This document shows, piece by piece, positions 1-5,230 of a stretch of 11,214 nt of DNA. Positions within the stretch are counted from its first letter, which is position 1; each line of letters opens with the position of its first letter. Source of the stretch: Chloroflexota bacterium (GTDB lineage Bacteria; Chloroflexota; Limnocylindria; Limnocylindrales; CSP1-4). Under the pieces are notes generated by a model that saw only the letters and a list, made by a program, of their open reading frames with translations, was not told the DNA's origin and ran no database searches. The stretch spans positions 1 through 11,214 of the forward strand of contig JAJYGO010000411.1 in the NCBI GenBank assembly GCA_021785115.1. Reading direction: 5' to 3'. The position numbers and the translations under genes are program-made.

Positions 1-282
1 GATGGCGGCCGTCGTCCCGGCACCCAGCGCGGCCACGAAGGCCGCCTTGTCCGCGCCGTCGCGGATGCGGGTGACCTCGATCCCCAGCCGTTCGCCGAGT
101 TGCGCTGCCGTGCCGTACGTATCCGCGGTGAACAGGTGGAGCACGAGGTCCGGGGCGAGCCGGGCAAGCCGCTCCGCGACTCCCTCGATGAGCACGCCGC
201 GATCGGTGAGCGTGCCGTTCACGTCGAGCATCAGGTGCTCGAGCCGCAGCGTGCCCTCGCCCGGGATCTCGATCGTCCGCAT
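1..282 (-). CDS. HAD-family hydrolase, soluble P-type-ATPase-like, N-terminal part
   Basis: The first 94 residues are visible; the rest lies beyond the left edge. Residues 19-26 (LDVNGTLT) are HAD motif I: the nucleophile would be Asp20, and the usual second Asp is Asn22. Residues 50-58 (LFTADTYGT) fit motif II with Thr52, and Lys79 is a candidate motif III lysine. Motif IV would lie just past the edge. The pattern resembles small proteins annotated as soluble P-type ATPases (COG4087-like), which are probably cytoplasmic phosphatases of unknown substrate. The ATG at 282-280 is preceded by AGGAG with a 5-nt gap, and the coding sequence starts with the short beta-strand region MRTIEIPGEG expected before motif I. 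The next gene, at 579, is divergent. Family assignment is fairly firm; the substrate is unknown. Confidence 0.82.
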   Translation of the reverse strand, partial: MRTIEIPGEGTLRLEHLMLDVNGTLTDRGVLIEGVAERLARLAPDLVLHLFTADTYGTAAQLGERLGIEVTRIRDGADKAAFVAALGAGTTAAI

Positions 283-299
283 CCTCGCTCCTGCCGATT

Positions 300-325
300 C
301 GACATGCCGGCTCGACATGCCGGCT
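300..325. repeat. 13-nt tandem duplication
   Basis: The unit CGACATGCCGGCT occurs twice in direct succession (300-312 and 313-325), 18 nt upstream of the HAD start codon on the minus strand. It lies in the likely 5' leader or promoter of that gene. It could be a simple slippage duplication or a doubled binding site. Confidence 0.85.
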
Positions 326-466
326 CGAGACCGGCGCGTCGTGATGTCGTCGGGAGTGTGCCACCGCAGCGCTCTCCGGGTCGCCACGCACGGCGTCGCA
401 CGCGGGTCCGGGCGCCCGTCGCGGCCGCCGGGTACAGTCACCACGCGCGATCACGACGCCCGGCGA

Positions 467-524
467 ACGATCGTGCGGTCGAGGGGTGGCCGTGCCCGCG
501 TTCATCGCGCCGCGCGACGATCGT
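467..524. promoter_or_regulatory. Paired 8-bp palindromes ACGATCGT, possible operator
   Basis: The perfect palindrome ACGATCGT occurs at 467-474 and again at 517-524. Centre-to-centre spacing is exactly 50 bp, close to five helical turns, upstream of the gene starting at 579. The flanks are partly similar (GCG before and a CGG-like run after). A third copy lies at 9007-9014, outside any promoter I recognise. The spacing suits a dimeric regulator binding on one face of the DNA, but no regulator is identified. Confidence 0.3.
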
Positions 525-578
525 CCGGCGCCTCGCGCCGCCCACCAGGGCACACGGAGCAGAGACACGGAGCGCGCC

Positions 579-1040
579 ATGTCCTACGTCGTCGATTTCG
601 CCAACGTCTCGACCGCCGGCCTGGAGTCCTCGCCGGTGGCGGCCGCGCTGGCCGGCCTCCGGGCGAACGAGGCGCGCTACTACCGGAACAAGTACGACCA
701 CGACTTCACGGTGTGGCCGGCGAGCGAGGCGCGGGAGACCATCGACTGGGTGCACCGCATCCTGCGGGAGGAGCGGGGCCTCGCCATCGCCGCCCGACCG
801 CTGGAGGCGACGGCCTTCCAGGTCGCGAACCTCCGGATGGCCTACGTCTTCTACGAGAGCGGCCTCTCGATCAACGTCATGTACGCCATCGACGATGCCG
901 GCAAGCGGGCGGTCGGGTTCAAGCTCTCCGACGGCATGGAGGTGCCCGCCGAGCTCGCGTCGTTCAGGTTCGCCCGGCAGAAGTCGAAGCTGGCCGGAAC
1001 CATTCGCGGCTCGTTCTTCGTGATCAAGGGCGAGTACTGA
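579..1040 (+). CDS. Conserved-looking hypothetical protein, 153 aa
   Basis: I do not recognise the family. The protein is soluble, of mixed charge, with no signal peptide or membrane segment. It has aromatic and charged patches typical of a folded domain: RYYRNKYDHDFTVWP at residues 33-47, a helix-like stretch around 49-68 (IDWVHRILREERG), and beta-rich segments around 84-117 (NLRMAYVFYESGLSINVMYAIDDAGKRAVGFKL in two adjacent strands). The C-terminus is basic, then FFVIKGEY. The ATG at 579 has GGAG at 569-572 with a 6-nt gap. An earlier in-frame start at 486 would add 31 residues of low-complexity character and lacks a comparable ribosome site. Third-position G/C is high throughout, as expected for a real gene here. 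Confidence 0.8.
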   Translation: MSYVVDFANVSTAGLESSPVAAALAGLRANEARYYRNKYDHDFTVWPASEARETIDWVHRILREERGLAIAARPLEATAFQVANLRMAYVFYESGLSINVMYAIDDAGKRAVGFKLSDGMEVPAELASFRFARQKSKLAGTIRGSFFVIKGEY

Positions 1041-1055
1041 TCCAGAACCGGCGGC

Positions 1056-1076
1056 GCGAACCGCGAACCGCGAACC
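1056..1076. repeat. Three tandem copies of GCGAACC
   Basis: The heptamer GCGAACC is repeated three times without interruption (1056-1062, 1063-1069, 1070-1076), starting 15 nt after the stop codon of the 153-aa gene. It lies beyond the decayed end of the minus-strand ABM-like remnant. It is too short and GC-rich to be a terminator. A slippage-prone microsatellite is the simplest reading. Confidence 0.9.
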
Positions 1077-1089
1077 GCCGCGAGCGCGC

Positions 1090-1235
1090 GACAGAGAGGC
1101 GCCAGCCGCCGAAGCCGGCCGGCCGCCACACGAAGCCCTCGAGACCACGATGACCACCGGCAACTCGCGCTCGATGTCGGCGTCCACCTCCCCCACGGGA
1201 ACGGGCAGCGTGATCCGGTTGACGACGGTGTGCAT
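1090..1235 (-). pseudogene. Possible broken antibiotic-biosynthesis-monooxygenase-like gene
   Basis: Starting at the ATG at 1235-1233, the minus strand encodes a short protein-like segment (MHTVVNRITLPVPVGEVDAD, then IERELPVVI). It resembles the first strand and helix of dimeric alpha/beta-barrel proteins of the antibiotic biosynthesis monooxygenase (ABM) type. The frame then degenerates into low-complexity sequence. The adjacent frame continues plausibly with GLEGFVWRPAGFGGWRLSV, which suggests a frameshift near 1150. The C-terminal half of the usual roughly 100-residue domain is absent. The remnant is divergent from the intact small gene at 1482, which may share its fold. This call rests on pattern memory and could be chance. 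Confidence 0.33.
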
Positions 1236-1481
1236 GGGGACGGCCCCACTCGGCGCCGCCCGAGCAGCGGCGAACCCGCGGAGCATGCCGGGGACCGGCG
1301 ACGGGGGATACGGAGCGCCTGCGCACCTCCGCGGGCGGGCAGCGGTGGCCGCGAGCGCACCCAGCCGGTTTCCTTTGACATCCATGGTAAGTTCCCCCGA
1401 CTCGGCCACCGTCTCCTGCCCTATCCGGCAGGCCGAGCCGGTTCGATCTGGCACGGGCGGGAGAAACGAGGGGGGACACAC

Positions 1482-1760
1482 ATGGCTGTCGTCATGATCG
1501 ACGAGCTTGCCGGGGGAGGCCCGGAAACCGTCGATCTCCTCCGTCAGCTCGGTCTGCTCCACAGGATCAAGTCGGCGCCCGGGTTCATCGGGCACTGGAG
1601 CGGCACGACGAGCACCGGCTACCGCGTCGTCGAGATCTGGGACTCGCCGGAGTCCCACCAGGCGTGGTACGAGAGCGCCGTGAGACCCAGCCTGCCGCCC
1701 GGCGCGGAACCGCCGACGCCGACGTACGTCGACGTGCTCGCCGAGGTGCAGCCCGGATGA
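1482..1760 (+). CDS. Small protein, ABM-like (dimeric alpha/beta barrel) candidate, 92 aa
   Basis: The protein opens with a strand (MAVVMIDELAGGGPE), followed by a helix, a GFIGHW strand, then STGYRVVEIWDSPESHQAWY. That last stretch has the look of ABM/EthD-like proteins, where a V-x-(V/I)-W-(D/E)-S segment precedes an amphipathic helix and a final strand (TYVDVLAEV). Such proteins form dimeric ferredoxin-like barrels. Many act as small oxygenases or have no known substrate, and no catalytic residue can be named here. The ATG at 1482 follows a purine-rich AGGGGGGA ribosome site (1469-1476) with a 5-nt gap. Longer in-frame starts reach back through low-complexity sequence. The gene stands alone and converges with the zinc-ribbon gene. 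Confidence 0.75.
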   Translation: MAVVMIDELAGGGPETVDLLRQLGLLHRIKSAPGFIGHWSGTTSTGYRVVEIWDSPESHQAWYESAVRPSLPPGAEPPTPTYVDVLAEVQPG

Positions 1761-1767
1761 CGCGAGC

Positions 1768-1797
1768 GGGGGCCGACCCCTCACGGCGCCGGCCCCC
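1768..1797. terminator. GC-rich hairpin, probable bidirectional terminator
   Basis: GGGGGCCG (1768-1775) pairs perfectly with CGGCCCCC (1790-1797) around a 14-nt loop. It begins 8 nt after the stop codon of the plus-strand gene, in the spacer between two convergent genes. There is no T-tract, which is common for hairpin terminators in very GC-rich genomes. The position between convergent genes is the main support. Confidence 0.55.
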
Positions 1798-1819
1798 TCT
1801 CCACCCGCCCCGCGCCCCT

Positions 1820-1837
1820 CGGCGCCGTGGAGCGCCG
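1820..1837. terminator. Second short hairpin in convergent spacer
   Basis: CGGCGC (1820-1825) pairs with GCGCCG (1832-1837) around a 6-nt loop. It lies 33 nt past the stop of the minus-strand zinc-ribbon gene, so it is placed to help terminate that transcript. The stem is short, and no T-run follows on either strand. Confidence 0.35.
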
Positions 1838-1869
1838 GCAGCAGCGAGGCCGGGGATCCTCTGTGGGTG

Positions 1870-2208
1870 TCAGTACGAGCGGCGGTGCGTCTGGAAGCAG
1901 TCGCTGCAGTAGACGGGCTTGTCGCCGCTGGGGCGGAACGGCACCTGCGCCTCGCGGCCGCAGCTCGAGCACGTGACGGTGAACATCTCGCGCGGGGCGC
2001 GATCGTAGCCGCCCGAGTGCCCGCCACCGGAGTATCCGCCGCCCCGCGAGCTCTCGCCGCGCGATGCCTTGCGGCTGGCTCGGCACGACGGGCAGCGGCG
2101 CGGCTCGCTGAACTGGCGATCCGCGTAGAACTGCTGCTCGGACGCGCTGAACACGAACTCCTGGCCGCAATCGGCGCAGGTCAGGGTCTTGTCGGACTGT
2201 GAGTACAC
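1870..2208 (-). CDS. Double zinc-ribbon protein with CxxC-x17-CxxC module, 112 aa
   Basis: Two four-cysteine zinc sites are visible. The first is Cys11/Cys14 with Cys39/Cys42 (CADCGQEFVFSASEQ, then RRCPSCR), matching the zinc-ribbon domain found in many small environmental proteins. The second is Cys80/Cys83 with Cys101/Cys104; the spacing between the pairs is exactly 17 residues, as in the CxxC-x17-CxxC domain (TIGR04272-like). A flexible Ser/Gly-rich linker with GGG repeats joins them (residues 49-68). The role is unknown; nucleic-acid or protein binding is possible. The GTG at 2208-2206 is chosen because AAGGAG sits 8 nt upstream. The GTG two codons earlier overlaps that site. A longer open frame upstream has no zinc-ribbon character. 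Confidence 0.9.
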   Translation of the reverse strand: MYSQSDKTLTCADCGQEFVFSASEQQFYADRQFSEPRRCPSCRASRKASRGESSRGGGYSGGGHSGGYDRAPREMFTVTCSSCGREAQVPFRPSGDKPVYCSDCFQTHRRSY

Positions 2209-2216
2209 GAAGAACA

Positions 2217-2222
2217 CTCCTT
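2217..2222 (-). promoter_or_regulatory. Ribosome-binding site deciding a GTG start
   Basis: On the minus strand AAGGAG occupies 2222-2217, leaving 8 nt before the GTG at 2208. An alternative GTG begins inside this motif and cannot use it, so the site fixes the zinc-ribbon protein's N-terminus. Confidence 0.7.
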
Positions 2223-2458
2223 CTCGCACGGCCTCAGCGAACCTTCTCGCCGAGAGCCGAGGAGAGGGAGTGATCGAAGCGGCCGCGTGATGCTGTAGCG
2301 CCATCATCGGCGCGTCGCCGCACGGTACCACGTTCCGCTGCCTTCCTTCTAGTGTCCGTTCCTGTCGCCGGCTCGTGAGGGCAATCCGAGGCCCGCACCC
2401 GGCGCAGATATCACGTTTCGGCTGCCGCGGGGTGGTGCGTCTTCGGCGACCCGACGCT

Positions 2459-2803
2459 TCAGGAGCTTCGGTCCAGGAGATCGACGTCCCGCCCGACTTC
2501 CGGTGAAGCGCTTGCCGCCAGCTTGGCGTCAAGGCGCGGATCCGAGAGCGCCGCGAGCAGCTCGCCGGCCTCCGGCCGGTGGTGTGACCACTCGTGGAAC
2601 TGGCCGGCACGACGGCCCATGCACCACGCTCCGTGCATCGCCATCGCCAGGGACGTTTCGGTCACCTGTGCATCCTCGAGGGCCGAGTACAACTCCTGCG
2701 CCCGCCGGTAGGAGGCGCGTCGAGCACCCTTCGAGTGGGGCGCTCCGCCCGCGAAGACGAGGGCACCGGCAAGTCGCGCAACGTCGAGGTGATGCCTGTC
2801 CAC
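2459..2803 (-). CDS. Hypothetical protein, 114 aa
   Basis: I do not recognise the family. The protein looks mostly helical: RRASYRRAQELYSALEDAQV (residues 28-47), then a hydrophobic stretch with Met and Trp (SLAMAMHGAWCMGRRAGQFHEW, 51-72), then GELLAALSDPRLDAKLAA (80-97). It carries many His and Trp residues (His4, His5, His58, His70, His74, His75; Trp60, Trp72) and one Cys (Cys61). There is no signal peptide. The start is a GTG at 2803, only 7 nt after the stop of the upstream gene, so the pair is likely translated from one transcript. The ribosome site is weak (ACGGGA), which fits translational coupling. The start is the least certain part. Confidence 0.62.
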   Translation of the reverse strand: MDRHHLDVARLAGALVFAGGAPHSKGARRASYRRAQELYSALEDAQVTETSLAMAMHGAWCMGRRAGQFHEWSHHRPEAGELLAALSDPRLDAKLAASASPEVGRDVDLLDRSS

Positions 2804-2810
2804 GGTCCCG

Positions 2811-3143
2811 TCAGCGTGCCGCGCCGAACGCGTGACGCGTGCCGAAGATCACCAGGACGACTGGCCCGCCGAGCCCCACCCTGGGCACCACCCGCACCTC
2901 AAGCTTGTGTCTGCGGGCGACATCACCGAGCGCGACGGCGAGGGCGGGCCGAGGGCTGCTGCGCTGGACGACCTCGCGCACGTCGGTTTCGAGCTCTGCG
3001 GTTCCCACGGAACTGAGAAACATGACCCTGATGGCGCCGTTCGGACCGACCAGGTTGAGCCGCTCGTCGACCGGCTCGGTTCTCGTGGGCGCGGCGCCGG
3101 CAGGCAGCGGCAGTGATGCGACGCGTGAACGACGGGGAAGCAT
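2811..3143 (-). CDS. Hypothetical protein, 110 aa
   Basis: Not recognised. After a basic N-terminus (MLPRRSR) and an Ala/Pro linker, the body from residue 24 reads as an alternating strand/helix domain: LNLVGPNGAIRVMFLSS (29-45), a helix with TAELETDVREVVQRSS (48-63), PALAVALGDVARRHKLEVRV (66-85), and a C-terminal hydrophobic strand GLGGPVVLVIFG (90-101). No membrane segment is convincing. The ATG at 3143 has GAGG with a 6-nt gap. The frame stays open to 3947, but the extension is Arg/Pro/Gly-rich and not protein-like. The gene is the first of a pair with the 114-aa gene. Confidence 0.62.
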   Translation of the reverse strand: MLPRRSRVASLPLPAGAAPTRTEPVDERLNLVGPNGAIRVMFLSSVGTAELETDVREVVQRSSPRPALAVALGDVARRHKLEVRVVPRVGLGGPVVLVIFGTRHAFGAAR

Positions 3144-3290
3144 GAGGGACCTCGCCCTGCCGGCCAGGCGCGGGGGCTTCGGCCGACAGGGGCCGCGCGG
3201 CCAGACAGTAGTATGCGCTCCTTCGGCCTCCAGCCGGCGAGGCCCGGGACCTGCGTCGCGACTGGGCCCTCCGGCATTCCCATCGTGCAG

Positions 3291-3323
3291 CCGAGGGACC
3301 CGGACAGCGAACCGAGGGACCCG
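3291..3323. repeat. 12-bp direct repeat, 21-bp period
   Basis: CCGAGGGACCCG occurs at 3291-3302 and 3312-3323. The starts are 21 bp apart, two helical turns, about 150-180 bp upstream of the 110-aa gene on the minus strand. A weaker GGGAC-containing match follows at about 3332. It may be a tandem operator or leftover coding repeat. Confidence 0.6.
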
Positions 3324-3651
3324 TCGATGTTCCGGGACACGCGGATGAGGCCCGTGGCCATGGCCATGACCGCGATCGAGACGTTCTGGACGGACTGGTT
3401 CCACGGGTGACGGGTGGTGGAGACCAGCGGAAGCGAGGTTGAAGCCGGGGTCAGCGACGGACGACGCCGACCCCTCTCGCCGGTGTTCGGCGATCTGCCC
3501 CGCAGCCGACGCCATCGGACGTTCCTGGGCAGTTTCGTGGGCGACGACGGCCGGGCTGAAGCCCTTCGCGATCAGCCGGACGGCCGGGACCCTCTCCTGC
3601 AGGCCGATCGGCGCCGTCCGCCCGACAGGCGGGTGAGGATCGAGTACTGTG

Positions 3652-3678
3652 CCGGTGAACTCCGTTGGATGGCACCGG
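3652..3678 (-). terminator. Weak hairpin after three-gene cluster
   Basis: CCGGTG (3652-3657) pairs with CACCGG (3673-3678) around a 15-nt loop, 9 nt past the stop of the last gene of the cluster (minus strand). The stem is short and no T-tract follows. Position is the main argument. Confidence 0.3.
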
Positions 3679-3687
3679 GCCGCGGCG

Positions 3688-3984
3688 TCAGCGGCGTCGC
3701 TGCCCGTCGTCCTGAACGGGCCGGCCCGTCGGCGCGACCGTGGGCGACCCCCGGTGGATCCCGAACCGATGCGCGAGCCGCGGCCATTCGGGGTCGTCGA
3801 CTGCCCACGCGCGTTCCCGGGTCCCGGCTCCGCTGACCCGCGCGATCGTCCCCTCCGAGGTGAGCACGAGCCGTGCGCCGTCCGCCAGCGCGAGCTCGCG
3901 GCGGCGATACCGGCCGCGCACCCCCCTCGCCGTCCCCGCGCCCCCAACCGTCACGGCGCTGGTTTCACTGTCAGGCATCGCCAT
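3688..3984 (-). CDS. Hypothetical protein, 98 aa, third gene of small cluster
   Basis: Not recognised. The region RGRYRRRELALADGARLVLT (residues 23-42) continues into SEGTIARVSG and suggests a few beta strands. It is followed by ERAWAVDDPEWPRLAHRFGI (57-76) and a disordered basic tail. The DPEWPRLAHRFGI segment looks like a conserved short helix. Its start overlaps the end of the preceding gene: with the ATG at 3984 the overlap is 14 nt, and with the second ATG at 3978 it is 8 nt (ATGCCTGA). GAGGGG lies just upstream and could serve either. The overlap implies translational coupling with the KOW-like gene. Soluble, with no cysteines. Confidence 0.75.
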   Translation of the reverse strand: MAMPDSETSAVTVGGAGTARGVRGRYRRRELALADGARLVLTSEGTIARVSGAGTRERAWAVDDPEWPRLAHRFGIHRGSPTVAPTGRPVQDDGQRRR

Positions 3985-4321
3985 CGCCCCTCGCGGCTTC
4001 CACCCTGCGATCGGGATCGCCCTGTGGCGGCACGAGCTCGAGGTCGATCGTCCGGACACGGCGGGCCGAACCGGCGGCGGTGCGCACGAGCGCCGACGGG
4101 ATCGCCGTGCCGGCGAGCGCCTCGACGACCGCGATCTCGCCGGCGTAGAGCCCGGTGCCGTTGATGCGCACGCGATCGCCGACACTGAACGCCGCGCCGC
4201 CGAGGCGCGCCCTGAGATCGATGGAGACCACCGTCGGCCGCTGCGCCGGCATGTCGCGAGCGGCAGCTCGCTGGCTTGTCGCCGTCCGAGCGGGAGGATA
4301 GGACTGCTTGCGCTTGCGCAT
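3971..4321 (-). CDS. Small protein with KOW/SH3-like patch, 116 aa
   Basis: A basic N-terminal tail (MRKRKQSYPP, residues 1-10) precedes a compact domain. Residues 46-69 (SVGDRVRINGTGLYAGEIAV, then VEAL) resemble the strand-Gly-strand pattern of KOW/SH3-like barrels, such as ribosomal L24/NusG-type RNA-binding modules. They continue with ALVRTAAGSARRVRTIDLEL (77-96), which would complete a small beta barrel. Binding to RNA, DNA or protein is possible but unproven, and the similarity is by eye. The ATG at 4321 has GGGGAG upstream with a 7-nt gap, placed across the stop codon of the preceding gene. It is the middle gene of a three-gene cluster. Confidence 0.78.
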   Translation of the reverse strand: MRKRKQSYPPARTATSQRAAARDMPAQRPTVVSIDLRARLGGAAFSVGDRVRINGTGLYAGEIAVVEALAGTAIPSALVRTAAGSARRVRTIDLELVPPQGDPDRRVEAARGDGDA

Positions 4322-4323
4322 GC

Positions 4324-4584
4324 CTAGGCTCCCCGCCGGGGTCGCTGGTTCTGCTCCCTGGGCGGCCGTGGCTCGTGGCCCGGCCGGGGAGGCCGCGGAG
4401 CGGTGCCGGGCGCCATGTCCGGGTGCCGGCCCTCCGGCCCGCGAGCCCGGGCGACTTCCACGGATCGCTCGAACGCCTCAGCGGCCTCGGGGGTGAGGCT
4501 CCGGATCCACGCGCTCTGGATCTCGCGCATCCGGTCGGTCTGTGCGGCACGCCGTTCGCGCGCCTGCAATGCATGCTTCGACAT
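4324..4584 (-). CDS. Hypothetical protein, 86 aa, first gene of small cluster
   Basis: Not recognised. The first half is helical and basic (MSKHALQARERRAAQTDRMR, then EIQSAWIRSLTPEAAEAFER). The second half, from about residue 48, is a Pro/Arg-rich tail that looks disordered. The ATG at 4584 has GAGGGAG upstream with a 4-nt gap. The open frame extends further upstream without another good ribosome site. The stop codon (TAG) sits 2 nt before the next gene's start, and the next gene's ribosome site lies inside this gene's end, so the two are almost certainly co-transcribed. A DNA- or RNA-binding helper role is imaginable but unsupported. Confidence 0.65.
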   Translation of the reverse strand: MSKHALQARERRAAQTDRMREIQSAWIRSLTPEAAEAFERSVEVARARGPEGRHPDMAPGTAPRPPRPGHEPRPPREQNQRPRRGA

Positions 4585-4737
4585 GGGGCTCCCTCTCGGA
4601 GGCCGGGGGTGCCGGCGTCCGTTCGGTCGGGTCGCGAAGCCGCAGGCCGCACGATGCGCCGACGCGTCCACGGTACGCCCTCGGCGCGAGATGCGCCCAC
4701 CGCGTGCAGCAGACGCACAGGTTCGAGGCGGAGTTCA

Positions 4738-4750
4738 CGGCTGGAAGCCG
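4738..4750. other. Short hairpin in spacer
   Basis: CGGCT (4738-4742) pairs with AGCCG (4746-4750) around GGA. It lies in the 244-nt spacer between the DUF1634 gene (stop 4829) and the 86-aa gene (start 4584), both minus strand. It may be a weak terminator or nothing. The rest of that spacer shows no gene. Confidence 0.2.
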
Positions 4751-4828
4751 CCTGAGCCGGGACCGGCTTCCCACACGACCGATCCTCCCGGGCGATGGCC
4801 TGCCCGCCGGCGGCGAGGGCCGGCCGCG

Positions 4829-5230
4829 TCAGCGCAGGAACAGGCTGTAGGTCAGCACGGAGAGCACGAAGCCCGTGAAGACGACGTACTTCCAGTTGTG
4901 CTCGGCGAACGCGAAGAAGAGCAGCGACGACAGGACCCGCACGTACGGCGTCAGCATCAGCGACGCGATCCCGAGGCTCATCAGCAGCTTGGGCTGGATC
5001 TGGGCGCCGGCGACCTGTCGGAGGTCCGAGACGACGAACTCGAACAGGTTCATGCCGTTGATCTGATACTCGACCCCCAAGTGTCCTGTCTCCAGCCAGT
5101 ACCACGCCAGGCCGATGACGACGAAGATCACGCTGACGACGACGCCCGCCAGGAGGACGTAGCTCACCAGCACTTCCATCTGGCCCTCGAGCGCACGCGC
5201 CCGTTCGCCGTCGGGATTGCCCGCGTTCAC
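4829..5230 (-). CDS. DUF1634 membrane protein, 133 aa
   Basis: Three hydrophobic segments at about residues 20-46, 81-104 and 113-131 give a small integral membrane protein. The segment GIASLMLTPYVRVLSSLLFF (87-106) matches the conserved core of DUF1634 proteins, which are typically encoded next to TauE/SafE permeases. The GTG start (5230-5228) overlaps the permease stop codon in a GTGA arrangement. GGAGG at 5241-5237 leaves 6 nt before the start. That coupling supports a two-protein transport unit in the cytoplasmic membrane. The biochemical role of DUF1634 is not established; accessory subunit is the usual inference. Confidence 0.88.
   Translation of the reverse strand: MNAGNPDGERARALEGQMEVLVSYVLLAGVVVSVIFVVIGLAWYWLETGHLGVEYQINGMNLFEFVVSDLRQVAGAQIQPKLLMSLGIASLMLTPYVRVLSSLLFFAFAEHNWKYVVFTGFVLSVLTYSLFLR

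Larger units (their letters stand above)
283..578. promoter_or_regulatory. Divergent intergenic region with repeats
   Basis: This 296-nt spacer separates the divergently transcribed HAD gene and the 153-aa unknown gene, so it must carry promoters for both. I could not identify a convincing -35/-10 pair. Two short structures stand out: a 13-nt tandem duplication near the HAD start, and two copies of the palindrome ACGATCGT nearer the plus-strand gene. A longer in-frame start for the plus-strand gene (486) would extend into this region, but the extension reads as unstructured Arg/Pro/Ala-rich sequence. Confidence 0.5.
1041..1481. other. Intergenic region with gene remnant and tandem repeat
   Basis: This 441-nt stretch lies between two plus-strand genes. 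The minus strand carries a probable broken ABM-like gene start (about 1090-1235). The stretch after the 153-aa gene carries three copies of a 7-nt repeat. A TTGACA hexamer at 1375-1380 has no good -10 partner 16-18 nt downstream on the plus strand. I see no intact gene in the remaining sequence; open frames through it are compositional shadows. Confidence 0.5.
3144..3687. other. Stretch with no convincing gene
   Basis: This 544-nt region lies upstream of the 110-aa gene and downstream of the three-gene cluster. Open frames exist on both strands but show low-complexity Arg/Pro content. A minus-strand frame around 3440-3600 (including AVRLIAKGFSPAVVAHETAQ) looks somewhat protein-like, but it has no good start and merges into His/Pro-rich sequence. 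It could be a remnant. A 12-bp direct repeat and a small hairpin are the only discrete signals I see. Confidence 0.5.

Noticed and set aside
2..1153. 383-codon plus-strand open frame over the HAD and 153-aa genes
   Set aside because: It is antisense or out of frame to both. The translation is Arg/Ser/Pro-rich without domain features, as expected from GC-rich shadows.
1375..1403. TTGACA hexamer as a promoter for the gene at 1482
   Set aside because: No acceptable -10 sequence occurs 16-18 nt downstream, so the hexamer may be chance.
1436..1470. Possible tRNA because of a GGTTCGATC-like T-loop
   Set aside because: No acceptor stem, anticodon arm or CCA-side pairing could be built around it.
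438..2027. 529-codon open frame on the minus strand
   Set aside because: It runs antisense through two better-supported plus-strand genes and into the zinc-ribbon gene. Its translation is mostly low-complexity Ala/Arg/Gly, and only a short ABM-like segment inside it looks real.
2209..2458. Possible gene or longer zinc-ribbon N-terminus
   Set aside because: The in-frame extension lacks zinc-ribbon or other domain character, and the ribosome site at 2217-2222 places the start at 2208. No promoter hexamers were clear.
3144..3947. N-terminal extension of the 110-aa protein to 378 residues
   Set aside because: The extension overlaps the 98-aa gene antisense or out of frame, is His/Pro/Arg-rich, and the internal ATG at 3143 has its own ribosome site.
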